Of a stretch of 64,000 nt of DNA, positions 17,705-25,711 are shown piece by piece. The number at the start of each line of letters is the position of its first letter. Position 1 is the first letter of the stretch. Source of the stretch: Blattabacterium cuenoti. GTDB taxonomy: Bacteria; Bacteroidota; Bacteroidia; Flavobacteriales; Blattabacteriaceae. The DNA lies in NCBI RefSeq assembly GCF_014252295.1, contig NZ_CP059215.1:513681-577680 (forward strand). Direction: 5' to 3'. A model generated the notes under the pieces. It worked only from the letters and a program-made list of their open reading frames with translations, was not told the DNA's origin and made no database searches. A program made the translations under genes and the position numbers.

Positions 17705-19222
17705 ATGATAAAGTATTTATCTGGATATTTAACATCTACTTTTCTCAAAAAAAGAATTAAAGACATAGAATTTTTTATGCGTTATCCAATAGAAGTACAA
17801 AATCAATTGATTAATCAATTGATTTTGTACGCAAAAGATACTGAGTTTGGAAAAAAATACGGATTTCGTGACATAAAGAAATATCAACAATTCTCTGAAA
17901 GAATTCCTATATGTAAGTATTCAGATTTAGAATCTGTTATCAAAAGGATACGAAGAGGAGAAAAAAATATTTTATGGCCAGGAAAAGTTAAATGGTTTGC
18001 TAAATCTTCTGGAACTACAAGTACAAAAAGTAAATATATTCCTGTAACTAATGTATCTATGAGTGAATGTCATTACAAAGCAGGAAAAGACATGTTATCT
18101 ATTTATATTCATAATCATCCAAAAACAGAAATATTTTTTGGGAAAGCTGTTCGTTTAGGAGGAAGCCATGAATTATATAAAAATTACAACACATTTTATG
18201 GAGATTTATCTTCTATTTTAATTAAAAACACACCTTTTTGGGCAGAAAAAATTTGTATTCCTAGAAAAAAAACAGCTTTAATGAGTGAATGGGAAACAAA
18301 ATTAGAAAATATAGTAATAGAAACAGGATTGAAAGATGTTCGCATTTTGTTTGGTGTTTGTTCTTGGTTATTAATATTTTTGAAAAGATTACTAAAAAAA
18401 TTCGATAAAAAAAAAATAAATGAAATATGGCCTAATATAGAAGTAATATTTCATGGAGGAGTAAGTTTGAAACCTTACATCCTTCAATATCAGAATCTAT
18501 TTGAAAAGTCTATTCATTATTACGATGTATATAGTGCTTCAGAAGGATTCTTTGCTATACAAGATCAAAGAAAAGTTGAAGATCTTTTACTTTTATTAAA
18601 TCATGGAATATTTTATGAATTTATTCCTGTAGAAGATATAGATAAAATAAATCCGAAAATTATACCCATTGATAAAGTAGAATTAAAGAAAAATTATGCT
18701 CTAGTTGTTTCAACAAATTCTGGGTTATGGAGATATATAATTGGAGATACTATAAAATTTAGTAGTATATCACCATATAGAATTTCGATTTCAGGAAGAA
18801 CTACTCATTATATTAATTCTTTTGGAGAAGAATTAATTATTGAAAACGCAGAAAAAGCTTTAAATGCTACTTGTAAAAAAACAGATTCCATTATTCACGA
18901 ATACACAGCAGGACCTATTTATATAGGAGAAAAAAATTCTGGTTCTCATGAATGGATTATAGAATTTAAGAAACATCCAAAAAATTTATATTATTTTAGA
19001 GATATTTTAGATAACGAATTAAAGTCTGTTAATTCAGATTATGAAATTAAACGATATAAGAATATCGTTCTTGGTCCTCCTGTTATACATGTAGCTAAAA
19101 ATGGTTTGTTTTATAACTGGTTAAAAAAAAATAAAAAATTAGGTGGACAAAATAAAATTCCTCGTTTATCTAATGATAGAAAATATTTAGACTCCATTCT
19201 AGAAATAGAAAAGAAACTTTAA
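17705..19222 (+). CDS. GH3-family acyl-adenylate-forming protein
   Basis: GH3 proteins adenylate a carboxylic acid and in plants conjugate it to amino acids (auxin, jasmonate). Bacterial members are common in Bacteroidota and their substrates are unknown. This 505-residue protein has the ATP-binding loop SSGTTSTKSKYIPV at 101-114, YSASEGFFAIQDQ and the WRYIIGDTIKF segment, all consistent with an active adenylating enzyme. A perfect 36-bp palindrome encodes residues 31-42. It sits upstream of rpsO (4-bp gap) in the ubiE-to-sigma-factor run, so it is likely co-transcribed with housekeeping genes. Retention in a reduced genome suggests a real task. Confidence 0.85.
   Translation: MIKYLSGYLTSTFLKKRIKDIEFFMRYPIEVQNQLINQLILYAKDTEFGKKYGFRDIKKYQQFSERIPICKYSDLESVIKRIRRGEKNILWPGKVKWFAKSSGTTSTKSKYIPVTNVSMSECHYKAGKDMLSIYIHNHPKTEIFFGKAVRLGGSHELYKNYNTFYGDLSSILIKNTPFWAEKICIPRKKTALMSEWETKLENIVIETGLKDVRILFGVCSWLLIFLKRLLKKFDKKKINEIWPNIEVIFHGGVSLKPYILQYQNLFEKSIHYYDVYSASEGFFAIQDQRKVEDLLLLLNHGIFYEFIPVEDIDKINPKIIPIDKVELKKNYALVVSTNSGLWRYIIGDTIKFSSISPYRISISGRTTHYINSFGEELIIENAEKALNATCKKTDSIIHEYTAGPIYIGEKNSGSHEWIIEFKKHPKNLYYFRDILDNELKSVNSDYEIKRYKNIVLGPPVIHVAKNGLFYNWLKKNKKLGGQNKIPRLSNDRKYLDSILEIEKKL
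17795..17830. repeat. Perfect 36-bp palindrome in the GH3 gene
   Basis: The 18-nt half GTACAAAATCAATTGATT is followed directly by its exact reverse complement, with no spacer. It lies 90 bp into the GH3-family coding sequence. DNA could form a cruciform and the mRNA a long hairpin close to the translation start. CAATTG occurs in both halves. Seen directly; meaning unknown. Confidence 0.95.
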
Positions 19223-19226
19223 ATTT

Positions 19227-19502
19227 ATGACTTTTATGACTGCAGATAAAAAAAGAGAAATATTTAAGACTTATGGAGAAACATCTGCTTACGATACAGG
19301 TTCTTCAAAAGCACAAATTGCCTTATTCACGTACAGAATTAATCATTTAAGCAATCATTTGAAAAATAACAAAAAAGATTTCAATACAGAAAGAGCTTTG
19401 GTAAAATTAGTAGGAAAAAGAAAAAAACTTTTAAAATATATAGAAAAACGTGATCCAAACAGGTACAAAAATATAATTAAACATTTAGGATTAAGAAAAT
19501 AA
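19227..19502 (+). CDS. rpsO: 30S ribosomal protein S15
   Basis: Primary 16S rRNA-binding protein of the small-subunit platform. The 91 residues show the S15 pattern DTGSSKAQIALFTYRINHLSNHLK, then a lysine-rich LVGKRKKLLKYI and the C-terminal IIKHLGLRK. Met1 and Met4 are both possible starts; the former is used here. rpsO directly upstream of pnp (28 bp) is an ancient conserved pair, often co-regulated through RNase processing between them. No such processing hairpin is obvious in the short gap. Confidence 0.96.
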   Translation: MTFMTADKKREIFKTYGETSAYDTGSSKAQIALFTYRINHLSNHLKNNKKDFNTERALVKLVGKRKKLLKYIEKRDPNRYKNIIKHLGLRK

Positions 19503-19530
19503 ATAGTAATAGAAAGAAAAAGAATAAAAT

Positions 19531-21681
19531 ATGCCAGATATAGTTAAAGAAACCATTATGCTTAAAGATGGTCGTACTATCATTATTGAAACAGGAGAAT
19601 TAGCTAGACAAGCGGATGGAGCTGCTATAGTTCGTGCAGGAAATACTATGTTATTAGCTACTGTAGTTGTTTCCAAAGAAGAAGTAAAAAATGAACCAAA
19701 CTTTTTGCCTTTAACAGTAGATTATAGAGAAAAATATTCCGCAGGAGGAAAAATTCCTGGAGGATTTATAAAGAGAGAAGGAAGGCCTTCTGATGAAGAA
19801 ATATTAACAATGAGATTAGTAGATCGTGTTTTAAGGCCAACATTTCCAGAATGGTTCAAGAAAGAAATACAAATTATGATTTCTTTATTATCATATGATA
19901 AAACTGTTTTACCAGATGGATTAGCTGGATTGGCTGCTTCAACAGCTCTATGTGTGTCAGGAGTTCCTTTTTACGGTCCTATATCTGAGATACGTATTGT
20001 ACGTTTAAAAAAAAAATTCATTATTAATCCAAGTTTAGATCAATTGAAAGAAGCAGATATAGATTTGATAGTAGGAGCGTCTACTAATTCTATTATTATG
20101 ATAGAAGGGGAAATGAAAGAAATAAAAGAAAACGAATTTTTAAATACTATTATTAAAGCTCATGAAGCAATTAAACCTCAAATAGAAGCTCAAATACGTT
20201 TGTCTGAAAAATTATCAAGGAATAGTTTTTTTTTCTTAGAAAAAAATGAATCAGAAGAAGAAAAAAAAGTAAAAGAATGTGAAAATGAATCTTTAAAAAA
20301 AGAACTTTTTTCTTTTTCCTATAAAGAAATTGAAAAACTTTACAAAAATTTTTTGGACAAAAAAACTAGATCTATTCAAGAGAAAATTATTTTAAGAAAT
20401 TTTAAAAAAAAATTATTAACAGAAGAAAAAATAGAAAAAAAAGAAATTTTTATTGATCAATTTTATGAAGAAATTAAAAAAAAGGTAACCAGAAATTTAA
20501 TTTTAAAAAAAGGAATTAGATTAGATGGTCGAACAAGTAAACAAATCCGTCCAATTTATGGTATTGTAGATTATTTACCAGGAGTTCATGGTTCTGCTTT
20601 ATTCTCCAGAGGAGAAACTCAATCTCTCACTACAGTAACATTAGGATCATCATTAGATGCTAATAAAATAAATAATGTTGTTATCGAAAATCAGGAAAAA
20701 TTTTACTTGCATTATAATTTTCCACCTTTTACAACAGGAGAAATACGTCCAATAAGAGGTGTTTCCAGGCGTGAAATTGGTCATGGAAATTTGGCTCAAC
20801 GTGCATTAAAAAATATTATACCTGATAACCCGTATACTATACGTGTTGTTTCAGATATTCTAGGATCTAATGGATCTTCTTCTATGGCTACAGTGTGTGC
20901 TGCAAGTTTAGCTTTGATGGATGCTGGTATTTCTGTTGAAAATCCAGTTTCTGGTATTGCAATGGGATTATTTATGGAAGATGAAAAAAAAATTATTATA
21001 TCGGATATAATAGGAGAAGAAGATCACTTTGGAGATTTAGATTTTAAAGTAACGGGAACAAAACATGGCATTACTGCTTGTCAAATGGATGTCAAAAAAA
21101 CACAGGGTTTTACATATGATCTTTTAAATCAAATTTTGATGCAAGCTTTGGAAGGAAGAATTTTTATTTTGAAAAAAATGCTAGAAGTTCTTCCTAAATA
21201 TAGAGAAAAAATGAAACCTAATACTCCAAAAATATATACTTTTAATATTCCTAAATATTTTATTGGTTCAGTCATAGGTCCAGGAGGAAAAGTCATTCAA
21301 GAAATACAGTCGTACACCAATACAAACATATTAATCGAAGAAAAAGGAGATTTGGGATACATTGAAATAATCGGTAAGGACGATGAAAAAATCGAAAAAG
21401 CTATTGATAGAATTAAACAAATTACTTTTGTCCCTGAATTAGGAAAAATTTATAAGGCAAAAGTAAAAACTATAAAAGATTTTGGAGCTTTTGTTGAAAT
21501 AGCTAAAGGGGTAGAAGGGCTATTACATATATCGGAAATAGGATGGAAAAGATTAAATCATATAGAGGAAGAGCTTCATATAGGTGATATTATAGATGTT
21601 AAATTCATGGGCATAGATGAAAAAAATAAAAAAATGAAGCTTTCCAGAAAAGTGCTTATTCCTCGTCCAGGAAAAAAATGA
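19531..21681 (+). CDS. pnp: Polyribonucleotide nucleotidyltransferase (PNPase)
   Basis: 3'-5' phosphorolytic exoribonuclease central to mRNA decay. The 716 residues contain two RNase PH-like domains (about 1-230 and 325-560) linked by a lysine-rich helical domain. They are followed by a KH domain (FIGSVIGPGGKVIQEIQ) and an S1 domain (GKIYKAKVKTIKDFGAFVEI to the KMKLSRK end). The second core carries the active-site-type HYNFPPFTTGEIR and SSSMATVCAASLALMDAG. Full length and apparently intact. It lies between rpsO and the sigma factor. Confidence 0.97.
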   Translation: MPDIVKETIMLKDGRTIIIETGELARQADGAAIVRAGNTMLLATVVVSKEEVKNEPNFLPLTVDYREKYSAGGKIPGGFIKREGRPSDEEILTMRLVDRVLRPTFPEWFKKEIQIMISLLSYDKTVLPDGLAGLAASTALCVSGVPFYGPISEIRIVRLKKKFIINPSLDQLKEADIDLIVGASTNSIIMIEGEMKEIKENEFLNTIIKAHEAIKPQIEAQIRLSEKLSRNSFFFLEKNESEEEKKVKECENESLKKELFSFSYKEIEKLYKNFLDKKTRSIQEKIILRNFKKKLLTEEKIEKKEIFIDQFYEEIKKKVTRNLILKKGIRLDGRTSKQIRPIYGIVDYLPGVHGSALFSRGETQSLTTVTLGSSLDANKINNVVIENQEKFYLHYNFPPFTTGEIRPIRGVSRREIGHGNLAQRALKNIIPDNPYTIRVVSDILGSNGSSSMATVCAASLALMDAGISVENPVSGIAMGLFMEDEKKIIISDIIGEEDHFGDLDFKVTGTKHGITACQMDVKKTQGFTYDLLNQILMQALEGRIFILKKMLEVLPKYREKMKPNTPKIYTFNIPKYFIGSVIGPGGKVIQEIQSYTNTNILIEEKGDLGYIEIIGKDDEKIEKAIDRIKQITFVPELGKIYKAKVKTIKDFGAFVEIAKGVEGLLHISEIGWKRLNHIEEELHIGDIIDVKFMGIDEKNKKMKLSRKVLIPRPGKK

Positions 21682-21697
21682 TTAAAAAAAAAGAACA

Positions 21698-22561
21698 ATG
21701 AGACAACTTAAAATTACTAAACAAGTAACTAATCGTGAATCTGAATCTTTAGATAAATATCTTCATGAAATAGGAAAAATTCCATTATTGACACCGGAAG
21801 AAGAAGTGGAATACGCTCGTAAAGCAAGAGAAGGAGATTCTTCTTCTATCGATAAACTAGTAAATGCAAATTTACGTTTTGTAGTTTCTGTTGCTAAACA
21901 ATATCAAAATCAAGGATTAAGTTTATGTGATTTAATTAATGAAGGGAATTTAGGTTTGATAAAAGGAATATTACGTTTTGATGAAACCAGAGGATTCAAA
22001 TGTATATCCTATGTTGTTTGGTGGATAAGACAAGCAATTTTACAAGCTATAGCAGAACAATCACGTTCTATTCGACAACCTACAAATAAGTTAGCTTTGC
22101 TTAACAAAATATTAAAAACTCTTGCACAATTAGAACAAGAGTTGCAAAGAACTCCTTCTGCTAGAGAAATAGCAGAATATTTAAACATGAATGAAAAAGA
22201 TATAGAAGAATCTATAAAAAATTCAGGTAGACATGTTTCTATGGATGCTCCCTTAATAGAAGGGGAAGATTCCAATTTATATGATTTAGTGAGATCTGAT
22301 GAATCCCCTCGTCCAGATGAACATTTAGAAAAAGAATCCTTACGAAAAGACATAAAAAGAATTTTAGAAACTTTAAGTGAAAGAGAACGTCGTGTTATTA
22401 TTTTACATTTTGGATTAAATGGATCTCCTCCAATGACTTTAGAAGAAGTAGGACAGTCCTGCGATTTAACAAGAGAAAGAGTTCGACAAATAGAAAGTAT
22501 TGCACTAAAAAGACTAAAACATTCTTCTAGAAGTAAAATTCTTAAACCCTATTTGGGTTAG
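21698..22561 (+). CDS. rpoD: Primary sigma factor of Bacteroidota type
   Basis: Housekeeping sigma-70 factor that recruits RNA polymerase to promoters. The 287 residues are the short Bacteroidota form (MRQLKITKQVTNRESESLDKY start) without region 1.1. Regions 2.1-2.4 run from LRFVVSVAKQYQNQG to the WWIRQAILQAIAEQSR helix, and region 4.2 is MTLEEVGQSCDLTRERVRQIE. Compared with the flavobacterial sequence I remember, region 2.4 reads FKCISYVVWW rather than FKFISYAVWW, and region 3.0 reads SIRQPTNK rather than IVRLPLNK, so it has drifted somewhat. The promoters noted in this window fit its expected TTTG/TAnnTTTG preference. It ends the ubiE run; tRNA-Arg converges 12 bp downstream. Confidence 0.95.
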   Translation: MRQLKITKQVTNRESESLDKYLHEIGKIPLLTPEEEVEYARKAREGDSSSIDKLVNANLRFVVSVAKQYQNQGLSLCDLINEGNLGLIKGILRFDETRGFKCISYVVWWIRQAILQAIAEQSRSIRQPTNKLALLNKILKTLAQLEQELQRTPSAREIAEYLNMNEKDIEESIKNSGRHVSMDAPLIEGEDSNLYDLVRSDESPRPDEHLEKESLRKDIKRILETLSERERRVIILHFGLNGSPPMTLEEVGQSCDLTRERVRQIESIALKRLKHSSRSKILKPYLG

Positions 22562-22573
22562 TAGAGTTCAACG

Positions 22574-22647
22574 CGACCTCGAAGGGACTCGAACCCATAA
22601 CCTTCTGATCCGTAATCAGATGCTCTATCCAATTAAGCTACGAGGCC
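22574..22647 (-). tRNA. tRNA-Arg (anticodon ACG)
   Basis: Reading the minus strand, the 7-bp acceptor stem GGCCTCG pairs with CGAGGTC (one G-U pair), with discriminator G. The D arm contains AGCTTAATTGGATAGAGC. The anticodon stem-loop CTGATTACGGATCAG shows anticodon ACG, and the T arm carries GGTTCGAGTCC. CCA is not encoded. ACG (read as ICG after deamination) decodes CGU/CGC/CGA. It lies 14 bp downstream of tpiA on the same strand. Confidence 0.97.
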
Positions 22648-22661
22648 TATATGAAGTAGTA

Positions 22662-23420
22662 TTAAGACTGAATGATTTCTAAAAATTTATCCAATTCTAG
22701 GGAACAATTTCCAACAAGACCTCCATCTATATCTTTTTGCAAGAAAAAATTTCTTGCATTAAGATTACTGATACTACCTCCATATAAAATGGATATTTCA
22801 TTAGAAATATTTTTTCCATACTTATTTAAAAATAAAGAACGAATGTATTCATGCATTGTTTGAGCTTGTTTGTACGTTGCATTCTTTCCTGTTCCAATAG
22901 CCCATACTGGTTCATATGCTATATGAAAAAATATAATATCATCTGCAGAACAATTAAAAACTGTTTCTACTAACTGATTTTTTATTACATTAAATTGTTG
23001 ATTTTGATTTCTTTCAAAACCTGTTTCTCCTACGCATAAAATAATATGTAATCCATATTTTAATGCTATTTTTATTTTTTTTAATAATATATCATTATTT
23101 TCCAAAAAAAATTTTCTTCGTTCACTATGTCCTAATATAACTTGAGAAATTCCTATAGATTTTAACATAGAAGCTGATACTTCACCTGTATATGAACCAT
23201 TTTTCATTTGATGAATATTCTGAGCTGCAATTTTCAAATTAGTTCCTTGTAAAATCTGATTGGAAATATGTAAAAATGGAAAAGAAGGAGCAATAATAAT
23301 TTCTTTATTATGATTTATTTTTTTTTCTAAAACAATTTTCAAAAAATTTCTAAGAAAAGAAGTAGTTTTATGAAAATCATGATTCATTTTCCAATTTGCA
23401 ATGATAATCTTTTTCTTCAT
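22662..23420 (-). CDS. tpiA: Triosephosphate isomerase
   Basis: Interconverts dihydroxyacetone phosphate and glyceraldehyde 3-phosphate. The 252-residue TIM barrel has all active-site elements: the Asn/Lys in IIANWKMNHD, the catalytic histidine in ILGHSERRKFF, the catalytic glutamate in IAYEPVWAIGTGK, and the phosphate-binding ILYGGSISNLNA. In this carbon economy it probably works with PEP carboxykinase in gluconeogenesis as much as in glycolysis (inference). It follows the DUF1599 gene by 12 bp and precedes tRNA-Arg. Confidence 0.97.
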   Translation of the reverse strand: MKKKIIIANWKMNHDFHKTTSFLRNFLKIVLEKKINHNKEIIIAPSFPFLHISNQILQGTNLKIAAQNIHQMKNGSYTGEVSASMLKSIGISQVILGHSERRKFFLENNDILLKKIKIALKYGLHIILCVGETGFERNQNQQFNVIKNQLVETVFNCSADDIIFFHIAYEPVWAIGTGKNATYKQAQTMHEYIRSLFLNKYGKNISNEISILYGGSISNLNARNFFLQKDIDGGLVGNCSLELDKFLEIIQS

Positions 23421-23432
23421 TTTTCAATTTAA

Positions 23433-23963
23433 TTAATATAATATAAAAAACAAAACAATAAATATTTTTGTATCAAATTTTTTTAATAAAAAAATAGTTT
23501 CGATTAATATTTTGAAATAGATTTTTTCTAATTTTTTGAATGGAACTTCTTCTTCATTTTTTTTTAAGTATAAAATATTTTTGAGAACATTGTTAATAGA
23601 AAATATTTTTTGTGGAGAATATTCGTGAATACAATTTTTTATTTTTTCAAATTTTTTATTATAAAGAAAAATAACATCATGACATGATATTTTATCAAAA
23701 TTTAATACAAAAAAAATATCCAATTTAATTAAAATAATTACGATATAATTTATAACATCCATATACGTATCTGTTATTTTTTCTTCTTTGATTTCTTGAT
23801 ATCCTTTTGATTGAATATTTTTTATACGAATTATTTTAATAAGAATTTGATCTATTATAGAAGAATTTTTTAAAAGTTTCCATGATAGATCATAATCTTT
23901 TAATTTATCTAAAAATAATTTCCTACACTTTTTAATAATGAAATCAATAGAAGTATGATTCAT
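23433..23963 (-). CDS. DUF1599-domain protein with a degenerate second repeat
   Basis: The N-terminal half matches the Bacteroidota DUF1599 (nucleotide-modification-associated) family: IIKKCRKLFLDKLKDYDLSW, the SSIIDQILIKIIRIKNIQ helix and YMDVINYIVIILIKLD. Family members usually hold two such repeats. Here the second one (about residues 100-170, from FLYNKKFEKIKNCIHEYSPQ) has lost the DYG..WR core and reads HEYSPQKIF, and the tail becomes Phe/Ile/Leu-rich. The family's function is unproven. It is probably co-transcribed with tpiA. The gene may be half-functional or decaying; 176 residues, no frameshift seen. Confidence 0.75.
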   Translation of the reverse strand: MNHTSIDFIIKKCRKLFLDKLKDYDLSWKLLKNSSIIDQILIKIIRIKNIQSKGYQEIKEEKITDTYMDVINYIVIILIKLDIFFVLNFDKISCHDVIFLYNKKFEKIKNCIHEYSPQKIFSINNVLKNILYLKKNEEEVPFKKLEKIYFKILIETIFLLKKFDTKIFIVLFFILY

Positions 23964-24038
23964 GTTGATTAATTTTATTTTTGTTGATATGATATGGTTT
24001 TATACATGATGATAAATTACAAATAAATAATTTTTAAA

Positions 24039-24872
24039 ATGATAATTAATTGTAGAGGATCTTTATTATCTTTAGATGAACCAAAAATTATGGGAATAGT
24101 TAATTTGACTCCTGATTCTTTTTATGATGGAGGAAAGTTAGATTCTGAATACAACATATTGAAACATGTAGAAAATTTGTTAAATGAAGGTTCTGATTTC
24201 ATAGATATTGGAGGCTGTTCTACTCGTCCAAAATCAAAACTTATAACAGAAGAAGAGGAAATAAAAAGAGTTATCAAGCCTATTCGTAAAATTATAAAAA
24301 ATTTTCCAAATATTAGAATATCTATAGATACTTTTCGAAGCAAAGTTGCAAGATTAGCTGTTGAAGAAGGAGTTGTAATGATAAATGATATATCAGGAGG
24401 AAGATTAGACAAAAACATGTTTCCTTTACTTGGAAAACTTAAAATTCCATATATATTAAATCATATGCAAGGTATTCCTGAAAATATGCAAAACAATCCA
24501 TATTATCAAAATAATGTAATTATAGAAATAAATAATTTTTTTTCGAAAAATATTTTCTTTTTAAAAGAAAATGGAATTAACGACATTATTTTAGATCCCG
24601 GATTTGGATTCGGAAAAACATTAAAACAAAATTTTCAATTATTAAAACATTTGTCTCTATTAGGATTTCAAGATCATTTAATTTTAATAGGAATTTCTAG
24701 AAAATCTATGATTAAACATCTTTTAAAAATTTCTTGTGAAAAATCATTAAATGCAACTTCAATCATTCATACTATATCATTATTAAATGGATCTAAAATA
24801 CTTCGTGTACATGACGTAAAAGAAGCAAAGGAATGTATTAAATTAGTACAATATTACAATAAAATTGAATGA
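24039..24872 (+). CDS. folP: Dihydropteroate synthase
   Basis: Joins p-aminobenzoate to dihydropterin pyrophosphate in folate synthesis. The 277 residues hold the family motifs MGIVNLTPDSFYDGG, DIGGCSTRP (usually DIGGESTRP), SIDTFRSKVA, INDISGG, the pterin-site DPGFGFGKT and the C-terminal RVHDVKEA. The canonical Glu of DIGGES is Cys here, a variation that also occurs in Bacteroidota. folP next to dacA is a common Bacteroidota arrangement. The supply side of folate also serves metE. Intact by inspection. Confidence 0.95.
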   Translation: MIINCRGSLLSLDEPKIMGIVNLTPDSFYDGGKLDSEYNILKHVENLLNEGSDFIDIGGCSTRPKSKLITEEEEIKRVIKPIRKIIKNFPNIRISIDTFRSKVARLAVEEGVVMINDISGGRLDKNMFPLLGKLKIPYILNHMQGIPENMQNNPYYQNNVIIEINNFFSKNIFFLKENGINDIILDPGFGFGKTLKQNFQLLKHLSLLGFQDHLILIGISRKSMIKHLLKISCEKSLNATSIIHTISLLNGSKILRVHDVKEAKECIKLVQYYNKIE

Positions 24873-24898
24873 TACACTAAAAAATTTTAGTATTACTT

Positions 24899-25699
24899 TT
24901 GCTTTTGTACAAATTCTTTTTTTCATTATTATATTCTTTAAATATATCTGTTATTGATATTATAGATATATTTTTAGTATCTATTATTTTATTACAAGTC
25001 TATAGATTAGTTTATAGAACTGCTGCTCTAAATATTTTCTATGGAATTATCGCAACTTTTATTTTCTGGAAAATAGTAGAAATTTATAAAATGAAACTCC
25101 TAAGCATAGTTATTAGTGCTTTTTTCAAAGGAGGATTTTTAGCATTAATCATTGTTTTTCAACCAGAAATTAGAAAATTTTTACTTATAGTAGGAAGCAA
25201 AATTTTTTTTAAAAAATTCATATTTTCTCTTTTTTTGAAAAAATCCAGTGTTTCTATAAAAACTGAAACTATAGATAGTATAGTAAAGTCTTGCGCCATT
25301 TTTTCAGGAGATAAAACAGGAGTTTTAATAGTTATTCAATTGCATCAAGATATCAAAGAATTTATCCAAAATGGAGATAAAATGGATGCTAAAGTGAATG
25401 TTCCTATTCTAGAAAGTTTTTTCTACAAAAATAGCCCATTACATGATGGAGCAGTAGTAATTATAGGAAATAAGATAGTGAGAACAAGAGCTATTCTTCC
25501 TGTATCTTACAATAATGAGATTCCATCACGTTTAGGACTACGTCATAGATCCGCTATCGGTTTATCTGAAAAAACAGATGCTATATGTCTGGTCATTTCT
25601 GAAGAAACAGGTTATATATCTTATATTAAAGATCAAAAAAGAACTATTATAACTAATATAAATAATTTAAAAATGAAACTTGAAAAAGATTTACTTTAA
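24899..25699 (+). CDS. dacA: Diadenylate cyclase (CdaA/DacA type), TTG or ATT start
   Basis: Makes the second messenger cyclic di-AMP from two ATP. Three hydrophobic helices lie at about 10-90 (IIDIFLVSIILLQVYRL and following). They lead into the DAC domain with its two signature motifs, DGA (183-185, in SPLHDGAVVIIG) and RHRSAIG (215-221). The frame has no ATG before residue 64, which would remove most of the membrane region, so initiation must be at TTG 24899, TTG 24905 or ATT 24884. A small inverted repeat (24876-24891) lies just upstream. It is flanked by folP and murF (12-bp gap). Cyclic di-AMP usually controls potassium and turgor. Confidence 0.9.
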   Translation: MLLYKFFFSLLYSLNISVIDIIDIFLVSIILLQVYRLVYRTAALNIFYGIIATFIFWKIVEIYKMKLLSIVISAFFKGGFLALIIVFQPEIRKFLLIVGSKIFFKKFIFSLFLKKSSVSIKTETIDSIVKSCAIFSGDKTGVLIVIQLHQDIKEFIQNGDKMDAKVNVPILESFFYKNSPLHDGAVVIIGNKIVRTRAILPVSYNNEIPSRLGLRHRSAIGLSEKTDAICLVISEETGYISYIKDQKRTIITNINNLKMKLEKDLL

Positions 25700-25711
25700 T
25701 TCAATTCAAAA

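Noticed and set aside
17705-19222. GH3 gene as recent transfer from plants
   Set aside because: Base composition matches its neighbours, the operon context is housekeeping, and GH3 homologues are common in Bacteroidota.
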